Source: Streptomyces violens (lineage in GTDB: Bacteria; Actinomycetota; Actinomycetes; Streptomycetales; Streptomycetaceae). Taken from it: a stretch of 64,000 nucleotides of DNA. The first letter of the stretch is position 1. Every line of letters begins with the position of its first letter. The notes beneath the pieces were generated by a model that had not been told where the DNA came from, searched no databases, and saw only the letters and a list, made by a program, of their open reading frames with translations. Both the position numbers and the translations under genes were made by a program. The stretch covers positions 62,001-126,000 of the forward strand of contig NZ_JOBH01000018.1 in the NCBI RefSeq assembly GCF_000717745.1. Reading direction: 5' to 3'. This document shows positions 49,611 through 57,876 of this stretch, one piece after another.

Positions 49611-51218
49611 GTGACGTCCCGTACTCCGCGCGACTCCCGGCTCCGCCTCGTCCCCAGACAACCGATCGCCGCCGCCCGCCGCGCGGTGAGCACCCGGTCC
49701 GCCAGGCCCGCGACACGGCCGCCCGAGGGCACTCCGCCGCCCGCGGAGCTGGCCCGGATGGCGCGCAACGGACTGGCGGGCGCCGTTCGGGTGGCCCGCT
49801 GGGCCGACCGCGCGCGGGGCGAGGGCGTGGGCGCGTGCGCGGGCCCCGACGGCTCGCTCCCGGACGCCGCGGCCGAGGAGGCCGCCGCCGAACTGGAACT
49901 GACGCCGGAACAGGTGCGGGCCGACTGGGACCGGGCCCGGCTGGCCGGACTCATCGAGCTGCACGGCGGGGAGGCCCGGCCGGGCTGGCGGCTGCGCGCC
50001 TGGGACCGCGACGACTCGGCGGCGCTGCGCGGCTGGGTCGCGCTCTTCGACGCCTGGTCACTGGCGCGCCCCGCCCCGAAGGCCGCGCGCCCCGGAGCGG
50101 TCGCCGAGGTGATCGAGGCGCTGCCGCAGGTGCTGTCGCTGCTGTATCTCTCGTCGGGCCCGGTCCAGGTGGCCGACCTCCTGGAGCTGCTCGACCAGCG
50201 CATCGCCGAACTCCGCACGGAGCGCTGCGAGGTGCCGTACGAAGGCCCGGCGGCGGACGCGACCGCCCGGGACGCGGAGCCCGTCGGACAGGAACCCACC
50301 GGCACCGCCTCGGATGCCGATGGCCAGGCCACTGAACGTGCGCCCGAAGAACCGGCCGCCGCCGGGGCGGACGCGGCCCGGGCCGCCGGTGACGCCGACA
50401 CCGAGCTGCCGTCCACCGAGGTGTCGTCCGCCGAGCTGCTGGACTGGGCGCTGGGTGCGCTCGCCGCGGTCGGCGCGCTCGTCGTACGCGGCGCGAACGG
50501 CGCTCCCCGGGCGCGGGCGGCCGGGGACGCCGCCGTACTGCTGCGGGGCGGCGAACCGGCCGGTGAGCGGCAGGCCCGGCTCACCCCGCTCGGCAGCTGG
50601 GCCGTGTGGGTCAAGCTGGAGCAGATCTGCGTGGCCGCGCAGAGCCCCGCCGGCAACATCGAGCAGTCCGCCGAGGCGATGCTGCGCGGCTGCGCGCGGC
50701 TCACCCCGGGCCCCGCCCGCGCCGAGTACCGGGCGTGGCTGGCCGCGCGCTCGGCCGGCAGCGCGGTCGAGGAGCTGCTGGCGGTCGCCCGCGGCGACGA
50801 CGCCCTGCTGCGCGGGCTCGCCTTCGAGGCGCTGCGCGCGGTCGGCGCACCGGCCGAGCCCGCCGTACGGGCCGCGGCCGACGAGCCGGCCCTGCGGCCC
50901 TACGCCCTGCTGTGGCTGGTCGAGCACGAGGGCGGCGACCCGGAGACCGCGCCGGACGTGCTCACCCGCGAGGAGTCCACCTGGCTGTGGGTGGACACCG
51001 CGGCGGCCGTCGCCGACCATGGCGAGAGCCGGCTGCTCGTACGGCACCTGGACTCCGCCGTGCAGGGCTCCGTGCCGCGCCTGCTGGAGGAAGTACGCGC
51101 CGTCGGGCACCCGCGCACCGTCCAGGTCCTCGTGGCGCTGGCCGCCGCGCACCCCGACCCGGCCCTCGCCAAGGCCGTCCGCCGCGCGGCCTTCCAGGTC
51201 CACACGGGCGGCGCCTGA
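49611..51218 (+). CDS. Conserved actinobacterial protein of unknown function (paralogue B)
   Basis: A 535-residue paralogue of the protein at 4767-6248. GTG 49611 is used; a TTG at 49575 is also open, and neither has a strong ribosome-binding site. The shared order is ELARMARNGLAGAVRVARWADR, LTPLGSWAVWVKLEQI, YRAWLAARSAGSAVEELLAVARGDD, YALLWLVEHEGGDP and LWVDTAAAVADHGESRLLVRH. Residues about 220-265 form a low-complexity acidic Ala/Asp/Glu insert not seen in the other copy. The C-terminal half looks like repeated helices. The function is unknown; the two paralogues may do related tasks. Confidence 0.75.
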   Translation: MTSRTPRDSRLRLVPRQPIAAARRAVSTRSARPATRPPEGTPPPAELARMARNGLAGAVRVARWADRARGEGVGACAGPDGSLPDAAAEEAAAELELTPEQVRADWDRARLAGLIELHGGEARPGWRLRAWDRDDSAALRGWVALFDAWSLARPAPKAARPGAVAEVIEALPQVLSLLYLSSGPVQVADLLELLDQRIAELRTERCEVPYEGPAADATARDAEPVGQEPTGTASDADGQATERAPEEPAAAGADAARAAGDADTELPSTEVSSAELLDWALGALAAVGALVVRGANGAPRARAAGDAAVLLRGGEPAGERQARLTPLGSWAVWVKLEQICVAAQSPAGNIEQSAEAMLRGCARLTPGPARAEYRAWLAARSAGSAVEELLAVARGDDALLRGLAFEALRAVGAPAEPAVRAAADEPALRPYALLWLVEHEGGDPETAPDVLTREESTWLWVDTAAAVADHGESRLLVRHLDSAVQGSVPRLLEEVRAVGHPRTVQVLVALAAAHPDPALAKAVRRAAFQVHTGGA

Positions 51219-51240
51219 CGCCCGGCCAGGGGCGCGGCTC

Positions 51241-51657
51241 TCAGGCGTCCGCGTCCTGGGTCGACGGGGCGTACGTGCCGAAGCTCCAGACGTTTCCCTC
51301 CTTGTCGCGGGCCATGTAGTCACGGGAGCCGTAGTCCTGGTCGGTGGGCGGCATGAGGATCTCCGCACCGGCCGCGGCGGCCTGCTTGTGATGCGCGTCG
51401 ACATCGGCGACGGCGACATAGACACCGGTCGGCCCGGCGTCGCCCATCGCCTCGGCGAAGACGCCGCCGCGGCCCTTGGCGCCGATCATGATCGTGCCGT
51501 TGCCGTACGACAGCTCGGCGTGCAGCACGGTGCCGGACTCGTCCTCGTACAGCGCGCCCCTGGTGAAGCCGAAGGCGGTCGTCAGGAGCTCGATCGCGGC
51601 CTTGGGGTCGGCGTAGAGCAGCGTCGGGCAGATGGAGGGAGGCGGGGTGGCGGGCAT
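51241..51657 (-). CDS. VOC-family (glyoxalase/PhnB-like) protein
   Basis: A 138-residue protein from ATG 51657 with AAGGGACC upstream. It has the betaalphabetabetabeta pattern of vicinal-oxygen-chelate proteins: CPTLLYADPKAAIELLTTAFGFTRGALYED, HAELSYGNGTIMIG, VYVAVADVDAHHKQAAAAGAEILMPPTDQDYGSRDYMARDKEGNVWSFGTY. This order is like PhnB/bleomycin-resistance-type members. The active metal site is not obvious. Its role is unknown. Confidence 0.85.
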   Translation of the reverse strand: MPATPPPSICPTLLYADPKAAIELLTTAFGFTRGALYEDESGTVLHAELSYGNGTIMIGAKGRGGVFAEAMGDAGPTGVYVAVADVDAHHKQAAAAGAEILMPPTDQDYGSRDYMARDKEGNVWSFGTYAPSTQDADA

Positions 51658-51831
51658 GGTCTCGGTCCCTTCGCGAGCCGGTGTGGCCTGACTCACACAA
51701 GTCTGCCAGCGGGGTCTGACAACGCCACCTGACCTGCGAGTTCACCCCTTCCGGCGGGTCTCGTCGCAGGGGCCCGGCGGGGGTGGCGGTGGCCGGGAAA
51801 ACTGCTTGCACGCCACCGTTAGACTGGCCCT

Positions 51832-51855
51832 ATGGCAATTCTCCTTGTGCATTAG
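51832..51855 (+). CDS. Seven-codon leader ORF (MAILLVH) before the ABC-F gene
   Basis: ATG GCA ATT CTC CTT GTG CAT TAG. It lies 93 bases before the ABC-F start. TAGACT at 51820-51825 could be a -10 box placing transcription start at or next to the ATG, so the ORF may be leaderless. After it, CGCTCC-TCAT-GGAGCG (51871-51886) can fold as a small hairpin with flanking pairs. This is the arrangement of ribosome-mediated attenuation used by some ABC-F and resistance genes; that role is inference. Confidence 0.55.
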   Translation: MAILLVH

Positions 51856-51948
51856 ACGGCGCCGGCCCGTCGCTCCTCATGGAGCGCGCCGCGTTGCGGC
51901 TTCTCCCGCCCGTCAGTCCCGCCGTCCACCCTGCCCTGGAGTCTTTCC

Positions 51949-53547
51949 GTGATCACCGCCTCCGGCCTCGAGCTGCGCGCCGGCGCCCGAGTCCTCATCG
52001 AGTCCGCCTCTTTCCGTGTCGCCAAGGGCGACCGCATCGGCCTGGTCGGCCGCAACGGCGCGGGCAAGACCACCCTGACCAAGGTCCTGGCGGGCGAGGG
52101 CATCCCCGCCGCCGGCACGGTCACCCGTTCCGGTGAGGTCGGCTACCTCCCGCAGGACCCGCGCACCGGCGACCTGGACGTGCTGGCCCGCGACCGCGTG
52201 CTCTCCGCGCGCGGCCTGGACGAGGTCCTGCGCAAGATGCGCGAGAACGAGGACCGGATGGCGGGCGGCAAGGGCGCCACCCGTGAGCGCGCGATGAAGA
52301 AGTACGAGCGCCTGGAGACGGAGTTCCTCACCAAGGGCGGATACGCCGCCGAGGCGGAGGCCGCGACCATCTGCGCCAGCCTCGGCCTGCCCGACCGCGT
52401 CCTCGCCCAGCCGCTGCACACTCTCTCCGGTGGTCAGCGCCGCCGCGTCGAGCTGGCCCGGATCCTCTTCTCGGACTCCGACACGCTCCTCCTGGACGAG
52501 CCGACCAACCACCTCGACGCCGACTCGATCGTCTGGCTGCGGGACTACCTCAAGACCTACCGCGGCGGCTTCATCGTCATCTCCCACGACGTGGACCTCG
52601 TCGAGACCGTCGTCAACAAGGTGTTCTACCTGGACGCCAACCGGTCCCAGATCGACGTCTACAACATGGGCTGGAAGCTGTACCAGCAGCAGCGCGAGGC
52701 CGACGAGAAGCGCCGCAAGCGCGAGCGCGCCAACGCCGAGAAGAAGGCCGCCGCGCTGAACACCCAGGCGGACAAGATGCGCGCGAAGGCCACGAAGACC
52801 GTCGCCGCGCAGAACATGGCCCGCCGCGCCGAGAAGCTGCTCTCGGGCCTGGAGGAGGTGCGGCAGTCCGACAAGGTCGCCAAGCTGCGCTTCCCGAAGC
52901 CCGCCCCGTGCGGCAAGACCCCGCTCACCGCGGAGGGCCTGTCCAAGTCGTACGGCTCGCTGGAGATCTTCACCGACGTCGACCTGGCCATCGACAAGGG
53001 CTCCCGGGTGGTCATCCTCGGCCTCAACGGCGCCGGCAAGACGACCCTGCTGCGGCTGCTCGCGGGCGCTGAGAAGCCCGACACCGGCCAGGTCACCCCC
53101 GGTCACGGCCTCAAGCTCGGCTACTACGCGCAGGAGCACGAGACGCTCGACCCGGACCGCACGGTCCTGGAGAACATGCGCTCGGCGGCGCCGGACCTGG
53201 ACCTCGTGGAGGTCCGCAAGACCCTCGGCTCCTTCCTGTTCTCGGGCGATGACGTGGACAAGCCCGCCGGCGTGCTCTCCGGCGGCGAGAAGACCCGGCT
53301 GGCGCTCGCCACCCTGGTCGTCTCCTCCGCCAACGTCCTCCTTCTGGACGAGCCCACCAACAACCTCGACCCGGCCAGCCGCGAGGAGATCCTCGGGGCG
53401 CTGCGCACGTACGAGGGCGCGGTGGTCCTGGTGACCCACGACGAGGGCGCCGTGGACGCCCTGGAGCCGGAGCGGATCATCATGCTGCCGGACGGCGTGG
53501 AGGACCTCTGGGGCCCGGATTACGCGGATCTGGTGGCGCTCGCCTGA
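51949..53547 (+). CDS. ABC-F family ATPase (ribosome-associated)
   Basis: A 532-residue protein with two ATP-binding cassettes. In the first are Walker A GLVGRNGAGKTTLTK, signature LSGGQRRRVELARILFS and Walker B LLLDEPTNHLDADS. The P-site tRNA interaction linker is rich in Lys/Arg/Glu (about residues 248-305). The second cassette has ILGLNGAGKTTLLRLLAG, LSGGEKTRLALATLVV and LLLDEPTNNLDPAS. No membrane segments. ABC-F proteins act on ribosomes, either as housekeeping factors like EttA/Uup or as antibiotic resistance proteins. The short leader ORF suggests conditional expression by ribosome stress. Confidence 0.93.
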   Translation: MITASGLELRAGARVLIESASFRVAKGDRIGLVGRNGAGKTTLTKVLAGEGIPAAGTVTRSGEVGYLPQDPRTGDLDVLARDRVLSARGLDEVLRKMRENEDRMAGGKGATRERAMKKYERLETEFLTKGGYAAEAEAATICASLGLPDRVLAQPLHTLSGGQRRRVELARILFSDSDTLLLDEPTNHLDADSIVWLRDYLKTYRGGFIVISHDVDLVETVVNKVFYLDANRSQIDVYNMGWKLYQQQREADEKRRKRERANAEKKAAALNTQADKMRAKATKTVAAQNMARRAEKLLSGLEEVRQSDKVAKLRFPKPAPCGKTPLTAEGLSKSYGSLEIFTDVDLAIDKGSRVVILGLNGAGKTTLLRLLAGAEKPDTGQVTPGHGLKLGYYAQEHETLDPDRTVLENMRSAAPDLDLVEVRKTLGSFLFSGDDVDKPAGVLSGGEKTRLALATLVVSSANVLLLDEPTNNLDPASREEILGALRTYEGAVVLVTHDEGAVDALEPERIIMLPDGVEDLWGPDYADLVALA

Positions 53548-53639
53548 CCGCCCGCGGCGCCCGGTGCCGCGCTCGCCCGGCTGTTCGCGGTGCCCGGCAC
53601 CGCGCGGCACGGGCCGTAGGGCATCTTGATCAACGCGGT

Positions 53640-53668
53640 ATGGATCATTCGGCCGACGGGTGATCCAT
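53640..53668. promoter_or_regulatory. Inverted repeat ATGGATCA/TGATCCAT in a 404-bp gap
   Basis: Perfect eight-base arms around a 13-base spacer that includes TCGGCCGA. It is in the 53548-53951 gap downstream of the ABC-F gene. GC-rich palindromes just before it (53580-53605, for example GCGGTGCCCGGCACCGC) may be the ABC-F terminator. Nothing else was recognised in the gap. Confidence 0.4.
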
Positions 53669-53951
53669 CATCTGAGTGAGAACGGCTCGTACCCGGCGCG
53701 GCGCGCCGCACGGGCGGGACCGGACGGCTACGGATTCCGCGGCACTTCGCTCCGTACCCTCTGACCTGGCCCTTCTTCGTACGCCTCGGCGCAGGCGGCC
53801 ACGTAAGGCCCTTGGAATCCGTAATTCCGAGCCGTCGTGCGCCGCCGCGCGCGCCAAACGATGTCCTACGGACCTTGCCGAATGGGTGGCCAGGACGGGC
53901 GCGAGGGGTGATCATGAGAGTCCAGAGCGCACTTCCCATGAGGAGGCACGG

Positions 53952-54173
53952 GTGGCCGAGACTCTGAAGAAGGGCAGCCGGGTGACCGGCGCCGCGCGCG
54001 AGAAGCTCGCGGCAGACCTGAAGAAGAAGTACGACTCCGGAGCGAGCATCCGGGCGCTGGCCGAGGAAACCGGCCGCTCCTACGGATTCGTGCACCGGAT
54101 GCTCAGCGAATCCGGTGTGGTCCTGCGCGGTCGCGGTGGGGCCACGAGGGGCAAGAAGGCCGCCTCGGCTTGA
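53952..54173 (+). CDS. Small helix-turn-helix DNA-binding protein
   Basis: A 73-residue protein from GTG 53952 directly after AGGAGG. The core GAAREKLAADLKKKYDSGASIRALAEETGRSYGFVHRMLSESGVVLRGRGG is a helix-turn-helix of the resolvase-tail type, flanked by basic residues. Such small proteins are conserved in actinomycetes and appear as DNA-binding proteins of unclear targets. A strong hairpin terminator follows. Confidence 0.82.
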   Translation: MAETLKKGSRVTGAAREKLAADLKKKYDSGASIRALAEETGRSYGFVHRMLSESGVVLRGRGGATRGKKAASA

Positions 54174-54209
54174 TCTGAGGCGGCCCGCGACTCCGAAGAG
54201 CCGACGGTG

Positions 54210-54241
54210 CCACCCGGTCGAAGAAGCGATCGACCGGGTGG
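54210..54241 (+). terminator. Hairpin terminator after the HTH gene
   Basis: CCACCCGGTCGA and TCGACCGGGTGG, perfect 12-base arms with an eight-base loop, followed by TTACTGTT. It lies 36 bases after the HTH stop. Confidence 0.85.
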
Positions 54242-54302
54242 TTACTGTTCAGTTAACTTAGCGGTTGCTGGTACAGGCTGTCGGCCGACTCGGAGGCGCG
54301 TG

Positions 54303-55094
54303 ATGAGTAGTTCCCTGACCCTGCTCGACAAGGACGGTGTCCGGCTCACCGTTGACGACGCCGTCGCCACGGTGACCCTCACCAACCCTGCGAAGCGCAA
54401 CGCGCAGTCGCCCGCCCTGTGGCGGGCCCTGGCCGAAGCGGGGCAGCAGCTTCCCGGGAGTGTGCGGGTCGTGGTGCTGCGCGGCGAGGGCAAGTCCTTC
54501 TCCGCCGGCCTGGACCGGCAGGCCTTCACTCCCGAGGGCTTCGAGGGCGAGCCGTCCTTCCTGGAGATGGGGCGCGGCCCGGAGCACGAGATGGACGCCC
54601 TGATCGCCGAGTACCAAGAGGCGTTCACGTGGTGGCGGCGGAACGACATCGTGTCGGTCGCCGCTGTCCAGGGGCACGCCATCGGTGCCGGGTTCCAGCT
54701 CGCGCTCGCCTGTGACCTGCGGGTGTGCGCGCAGGACGTGCAGTTCGCCATGCGTGAGACGAGCCTCGGCCTGGTGCCGGACCTCACCGGCACCAAGCCG
54801 CTCGTCCATCTCGTGGGCTACGCCCGGGCGCTGGAGATCTGCGCCACCGGGCGGTACGTCCACGCGGAGGAGGCCGAGCGCACGGGTCTCGCCAATCTCG
54901 TGGTGCCCGCGGACCAGCTCGACGGCGCCGTCACGGATCTCGCGGCGGCGCTGCTCGCCGCGCCCAGGGACGCCGTCATCGAGACCAAGGCCCTGCTGGC
55001 CGGGGCCGTGACGCGCTCGCTCGACGAGCAGCGCGCGGCGGAACGGGCGGCGCAGGGCCGCCGGCTCCGCGACCTCGCGGGCGCGGGCGAGTAA
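54303..55094 (+). CDS. Enoyl-CoA hydratase/isomerase-family protein
   Basis: A 263-residue crotonase-fold protein from ATG 54303. Its marks are VATVTLTNPAKRNAQSPALWRAL, VVVLRGEGKSFSAGLDRQAF (oxyanion hole), VSVAAVQGHAIGAGFQLALACDLRVCAQD and MRETSLGLVPDLTGT. The usual catalytic Glu positions (Glu144 and Glu164 of rat hydratase) fall near GAGFQLAL and MRETSLGL, where the first is replaced by Gln; the second is not conserved in the same form. The exact CoA reaction is uncertain. An AGTTAACT palindrome at about 54250 may be an operator. Confidence 0.85.
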   Translation: MSSSLTLLDKDGVRLTVDDAVATVTLTNPAKRNAQSPALWRALAEAGQQLPGSVRVVVLRGEGKSFSAGLDRQAFTPEGFEGEPSFLEMGRGPEHEMDALIAEYQEAFTWWRRNDIVSVAAVQGHAIGAGFQLALACDLRVCAQDVQFAMRETSLGLVPDLTGTKPLVHLVGYARALEICATGRYVHAEEAERTGLANLVVPADQLDGAVTDLAAALLAAPRDAVIETKALLAGAVTRSLDEQRAAERAAQGRRLRDLAGAGE

Positions 55095-55304
55095 CGCCCG
55101 CCTCAGTACGCCGGAGGAGTAACGGGGGCGCCTGACCGGGAAGTATCCCTGCGGCGGTGCGCCGGGGCGTGCGAGGGGCGAGTCCGCGTCGTTCCTCGTC
55201 CACTCGGCGTATCCCGGCGGCGCAAAGCCCCGGTCCCGCCTAATGTGGGCCACGGAGCGGCATCAGATGTGCTGTTCCGTCCGCTCCTTCCGCGGAAAGG
55301 GACG

Positions 55305-55784
55305 ATGGCGATGAGCGACACCGCACAGGGCGGCCAGCCGCAGGGTGAGGGCGCGGCCAGGAAGACCCTCGGGACCAAGCGCGGCGGCGGCGACCCGGCG
55401 ACCCGGGGCCGCACGACCATCGCGGACGGCGTGGTCGAGAAGATCGCGGGCATGGCGGCCCGGGACGTCATGGGCGTCCACGCGATGGGCAGCGGCTTCG
55501 CCCGCACGTTCGGCGCGGTACGGGACCGGGTGCCCGGCGGCCGGTCCGTCACGCGCGGCGTGAAGGCCGAGGTCGGCGAGGTGCAGACAGCGCTGGACCT
55601 GGAGATCGTCGTCGAGTACGGCGTGGCGATCGGCGAAGTGGCCAAGGCGGTACGGGAGAACGTCATCGCGGCGGTCGAGCGGATGGCGGGCCTGGAGGTC
55701 GTCGAGGTCAACATCGCGGTCAGCGACGTCAAGCTGCCGGACGAAGTGGACGAGGAAGAAGAAGCGGAGCCCAGGCTCCAGTGA
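55305..55784 (+). CDS. Asp23/Gls24-family envelope stress response protein
   Basis: A 159-residue protein from ATG 55305 with GGAAAGG upstream. The core is TTIADGVVEKIAGMAARDVMGVHAMG, a middle RSVTRGVKAEVGEVQTALDLEIVVEYGVAIGEVAKAVRENVIAAVERMAGLEVVEVNIAVSDVKL. The C-terminus is acidic. Asp23 proteins attach to the membrane through AmaP and respond to alkaline or cell-wall stress. It is the first gene of a five-gene unit that ends with AmaP, so the assignment is secure. Confidence 0.93.
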   Translation: MAMSDTAQGGQPQGEGAARKTLGTKRGGGDPATRGRTTIADGVVEKIAGMAARDVMGVHAMGSGFARTFGAVRDRVPGGRSVTRGVKAEVGEVQTALDLEIVVEYGVAIGEVAKAVRENVIAAVERMAGLEVVEVNIAVSDVKLPDEVDEEEEAEPRLQ

Positions 55785-55821
55785 CGGCCCGACAGCAGTA
55801 ACGGCAGCGAGGGAGTGCACG

Positions 55822-56022
55822 ATGAGCATGGCCGTGGCCGGTCTGTTGGCCGGCATGGCGCTGGGCTTCGCCGGGTACTTCGGCGGATTCGGTGCCTTCT
55901 TGCTGGTGGCGGCGCTGGGCGCGGTCGGGTTCGTGGCCGGGCGGTTCCTGGACGGGGACCTGGAGCCCGGCGAGTTCTTCCGCCGCGCGGGCGGCCGCGA
56001 ACGCGACGCCCGGCGGCGGTGA
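55822..56022 (+). CDS. Small DUF2273-like membrane protein
   Basis: A 66-residue protein: hydrophobic residues 2-42 (two helices or one long hairpin, GLLAGMALGFAGYFGGFGAFLLVAALGAVGFVAGRFLDGD) and an Arg-rich tail. Small DUF2273 proteins accompany Asp23 and AmaP in many Gram-positive bacteria. It is placed between the two Asp23-type genes, 37 bases after the first and 3 bases before the second. Confidence 0.8.
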   Translation: MSMAVAGLLAGMALGFAGYFGGFGAFLLVAALGAVGFVAGRFLDGDLEPGEFFRRAGGRERDARRR

Positions 56023-56025
56023 GGC

Positions 56026-56526
56026 GTGGCCGGACCGACCCCGCAGCCCGCCGTCCCGCCGGGACAGCGCGGCGCCACACGGGTCGCCGACCGGGTGGTC
56101 GCGAAGATCGCGGCCCAGGCGGCACGCGAGGCGCTGCGGCGCGGACCGGATGCGGTGCCGCGGGAGGACAGCGGGGCGCACGCGGACACCGAGGGCCCGC
56201 AGAACGACATGCCTCAGGGCGGTACCCCGCAGAGCGACACCCCGCAGAGCGGTACCCGCCCCCGCGACGTCCGTCCCGATGACGCCCGCGCCACCGTCGA
56301 GGTGCGCCGGCACAACAGCCAGGACACTCTCGGCGAGGCGCGCGTCAGGATCTCCGTCGAGCTCGGCTACCCCTGCGACATCGGCGCGGAGTGCGGTGCG
56401 GTGCGTCGGCAAGTGACCGAACGGGTATGGGCGTTGGCGGGCATGACGGTGCCCGAGGTGGCGGTGCGGGTGACGCGCCTGCACTCGCCGCAGCTCAAGC
56501 GGGCCGGGCAGGGGAGAGTGCGATGA
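56026..56526 (+). CDS. Second Asp23/Gls24-family protein with a repeat insert
   Basis: A 166-residue protein from GTG 56026. The N-terminal ATRVADRVVAKIAAQAAREAL and C-terminal RVRISVELGYPCDIGAECGAVRRQVTERVWALAGMTVPEVAVRVTRLH are Asp23-like. Between them (about residues 55-80) is a Pro/Gln/Asp/Gly-rich insert built of a PQ-x-x-x unit repeated four times, absent from the first copy. It may be a partner of the first protein in the same membrane complex. Confidence 0.85.
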   Translation: MAGPTPQPAVPPGQRGATRVADRVVAKIAAQAAREALRRGPDAVPREDSGAHADTEGPQNDMPQGGTPQSDTPQSGTRPRDVRPDDARATVEVRRHNSQDTLGEARVRISVELGYPCDIGAECGAVRRQVTERVWALAGMTVPEVAVRVTRLHSPQLKRAGQGRVR

Positions 56527-56560
56527 GGCGTACGGCGACCTGTGCGACGGGACGCGGAAC

Positions 56561-57226
56561 ATGAGCGAGCCGGACACGACGCGTCGGCTCCCGACGCTGG
56601 AGAAGACGCCGCGCGGACCCGGTGGCCCGGAAGGGCCCGAGCAGTCCGCCTCGGCCGCCGCGTACACCTCCGGCACCGGCGGCGGCAGGGCCGGCCGTTT
56701 CTGGTCGGCCCGGCGGGTGCCGGCCGCGCTGGTGGCGCTGGTACTGCTCGCGGTGGCCGGGCTCTTCCTGTACGACGTGGCCGCGGTGCGGGCCGGGCAG
56801 TCGGCCATGGCCTGGCGCCGGTGGCTCGCCGACGAGCTGGCGTCCCGCCCCCTGGACAGCCCCTGGGTGCTGGCCGCCGCGGCGCTCGCCGCGGTCCTGG
56901 GCCTCTGGCTGATCGTGCTCGCGGTGACGCCCGGGCTGCGCGATGTCCTGACGATGCGGCCCACGACGCCCGGGATACGGGCCGGGCTGGACCGCCCGGC
57001 CGCCGCGCTGGTGCTGCGCGACCGCGTCATGGAGGTGGCGGGCGTGCAGTCCGTACGGATCACGGTCTCGCGCCGCCGGGTGCGGGCGCGCGCCGTCGCG
57101 CACTTCCGCGAGCTGGACGAGGTGCGCGGCGACGTGGACGCCGCGCTCGCCGAGGGCCTGGAGCGGCTCGGCCTCGCCCGGCCGCTCGCCCTGTCCGTCC
57201 ACGTACGCCGTCCCGGGAAGAGGTGA
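56561..57226 (+). CDS. DUF6286-type membrane protein of the Asp23 operon
   Basis: A 221-residue protein. Two hydrophobic segments, about 55-75 (PAALVALVLLAVAGLFLYDVAAV) and 106-128 (WVLAAAALAAVLGLWLIVLAV), lie ahead of a cytoplasmic C-terminal domain (LRDRVMEVAGVQSVRITVSRRRVRARAVAHF). It resembles the DUF6286 proteins of actinomycete Asp23 operons and is structurally like AmaP. It is in the operon with the next gene, three bases away. Confidence 0.8.
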   Translation: MSEPDTTRRLPTLEKTPRGPGGPEGPEQSASAAAYTSGTGGGRAGRFWSARRVPAALVALVLLAVAGLFLYDVAAVRAGQSAMAWRRWLADELASRPLDSPWVLAAAALAAVLGLWLIVLAVTPGLRDVLTMRPTTPGIRAGLDRPAAALVLRDRVMEVAGVQSVRITVSRRRVRARAVAHFRELDEVRGDVDAALAEGLERLGLARPLALSVHVRRPGKR

Positions 57227-57229
57227 GCG

Positions 57230-57838
57230 GTGCCGATGCGTCAGGTACGGCGGGCGGTCAACCGTGTACTGCTCGGGGTGACCGGGCTGGTGCTGCTGGG
57301 CGCCGGCGGGCTGGTGCTGTTCGGCGGCGCGCTGCCGGGGGAGTGGCGCGCCGGACTGCCGGCAGGGTGGCCGTGGGCCGCGCCGGGTGACGTGCTGCTG
57401 CCCGCTGAGGACCGGACGCGCTGGACGGGTACGGGCTGGTGGTGGCCGGTGGTGATCGCCGCGCTCGCCGTCCTGGCCCTGCTCGCCCTGTGGTGGCTGC
57501 TGACCCAGTTCCGCAGCCGCCGGCTGCGCGAGGTCCTCGTCGACACCGGGGACGGCGAGGGCGCACTGCTGCGCGGGCGCGCCCTGGAAGACGTCCTTGC
57601 GGCCGAGGCGGAGAGCGCGGACGGGGTGCACAGAGCCGTCGCGCATCTGACGGGACGGCGCCGCGAGCCCCGCGTACGGGTCCGGCTCCTGCTGGAACCG
57701 CACGCGGATCCGGCCGGCGCGGTGGACCTCCTCGGCACGCAGGCGGTGGCACACGCCCGCGAGTCGGCGGGCCTGCCGGAACTCCCGGCGGAGGTCAGGC
57801 TGCGGGCCGTACGGCACCGGGCCGAACGCGTCAGCTGA
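57230..57838 (+). CDS. amaP: AmaP-like alkaline shock membrane anchor protein
   Basis: A 202-residue protein from GTG 57230 (ATG 57236 is also possible). Hydrophobic segments cover about 12-35 (VLLGVTGLVLLGAGGLVLFGGALPG) and 70-95 (WWWPVVIAALAVLALLALWWLLTQF). A C-terminal domain follows (VDTGDGEGALLRGRALEDVLAAEAESADGVHRAVAHLTG). The topology is that of AmaP, which anchors Asp23 to the membrane. It is last in the operon. Confidence 0.85.
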   Translation: MPMRQVRRAVNRVLLGVTGLVLLGAGGLVLFGGALPGEWRAGLPAGWPWAAPGDVLLPAEDRTRWTGTGWWWPVVIAALAVLALLALWWLLTQFRSRRLREVLVDTGDGEGALLRGRALEDVLAAEAESADGVHRAVAHLTGRRREPRVRVRLLLEPHADPAGAVDLLGTQAVAHARESAGLPELPAEVRLRAVRHRAERVS

Positions 57839-57876
57839 CGCCCGCGCGGGAGCTCACGTACCAGCAGCTCCTTTGT

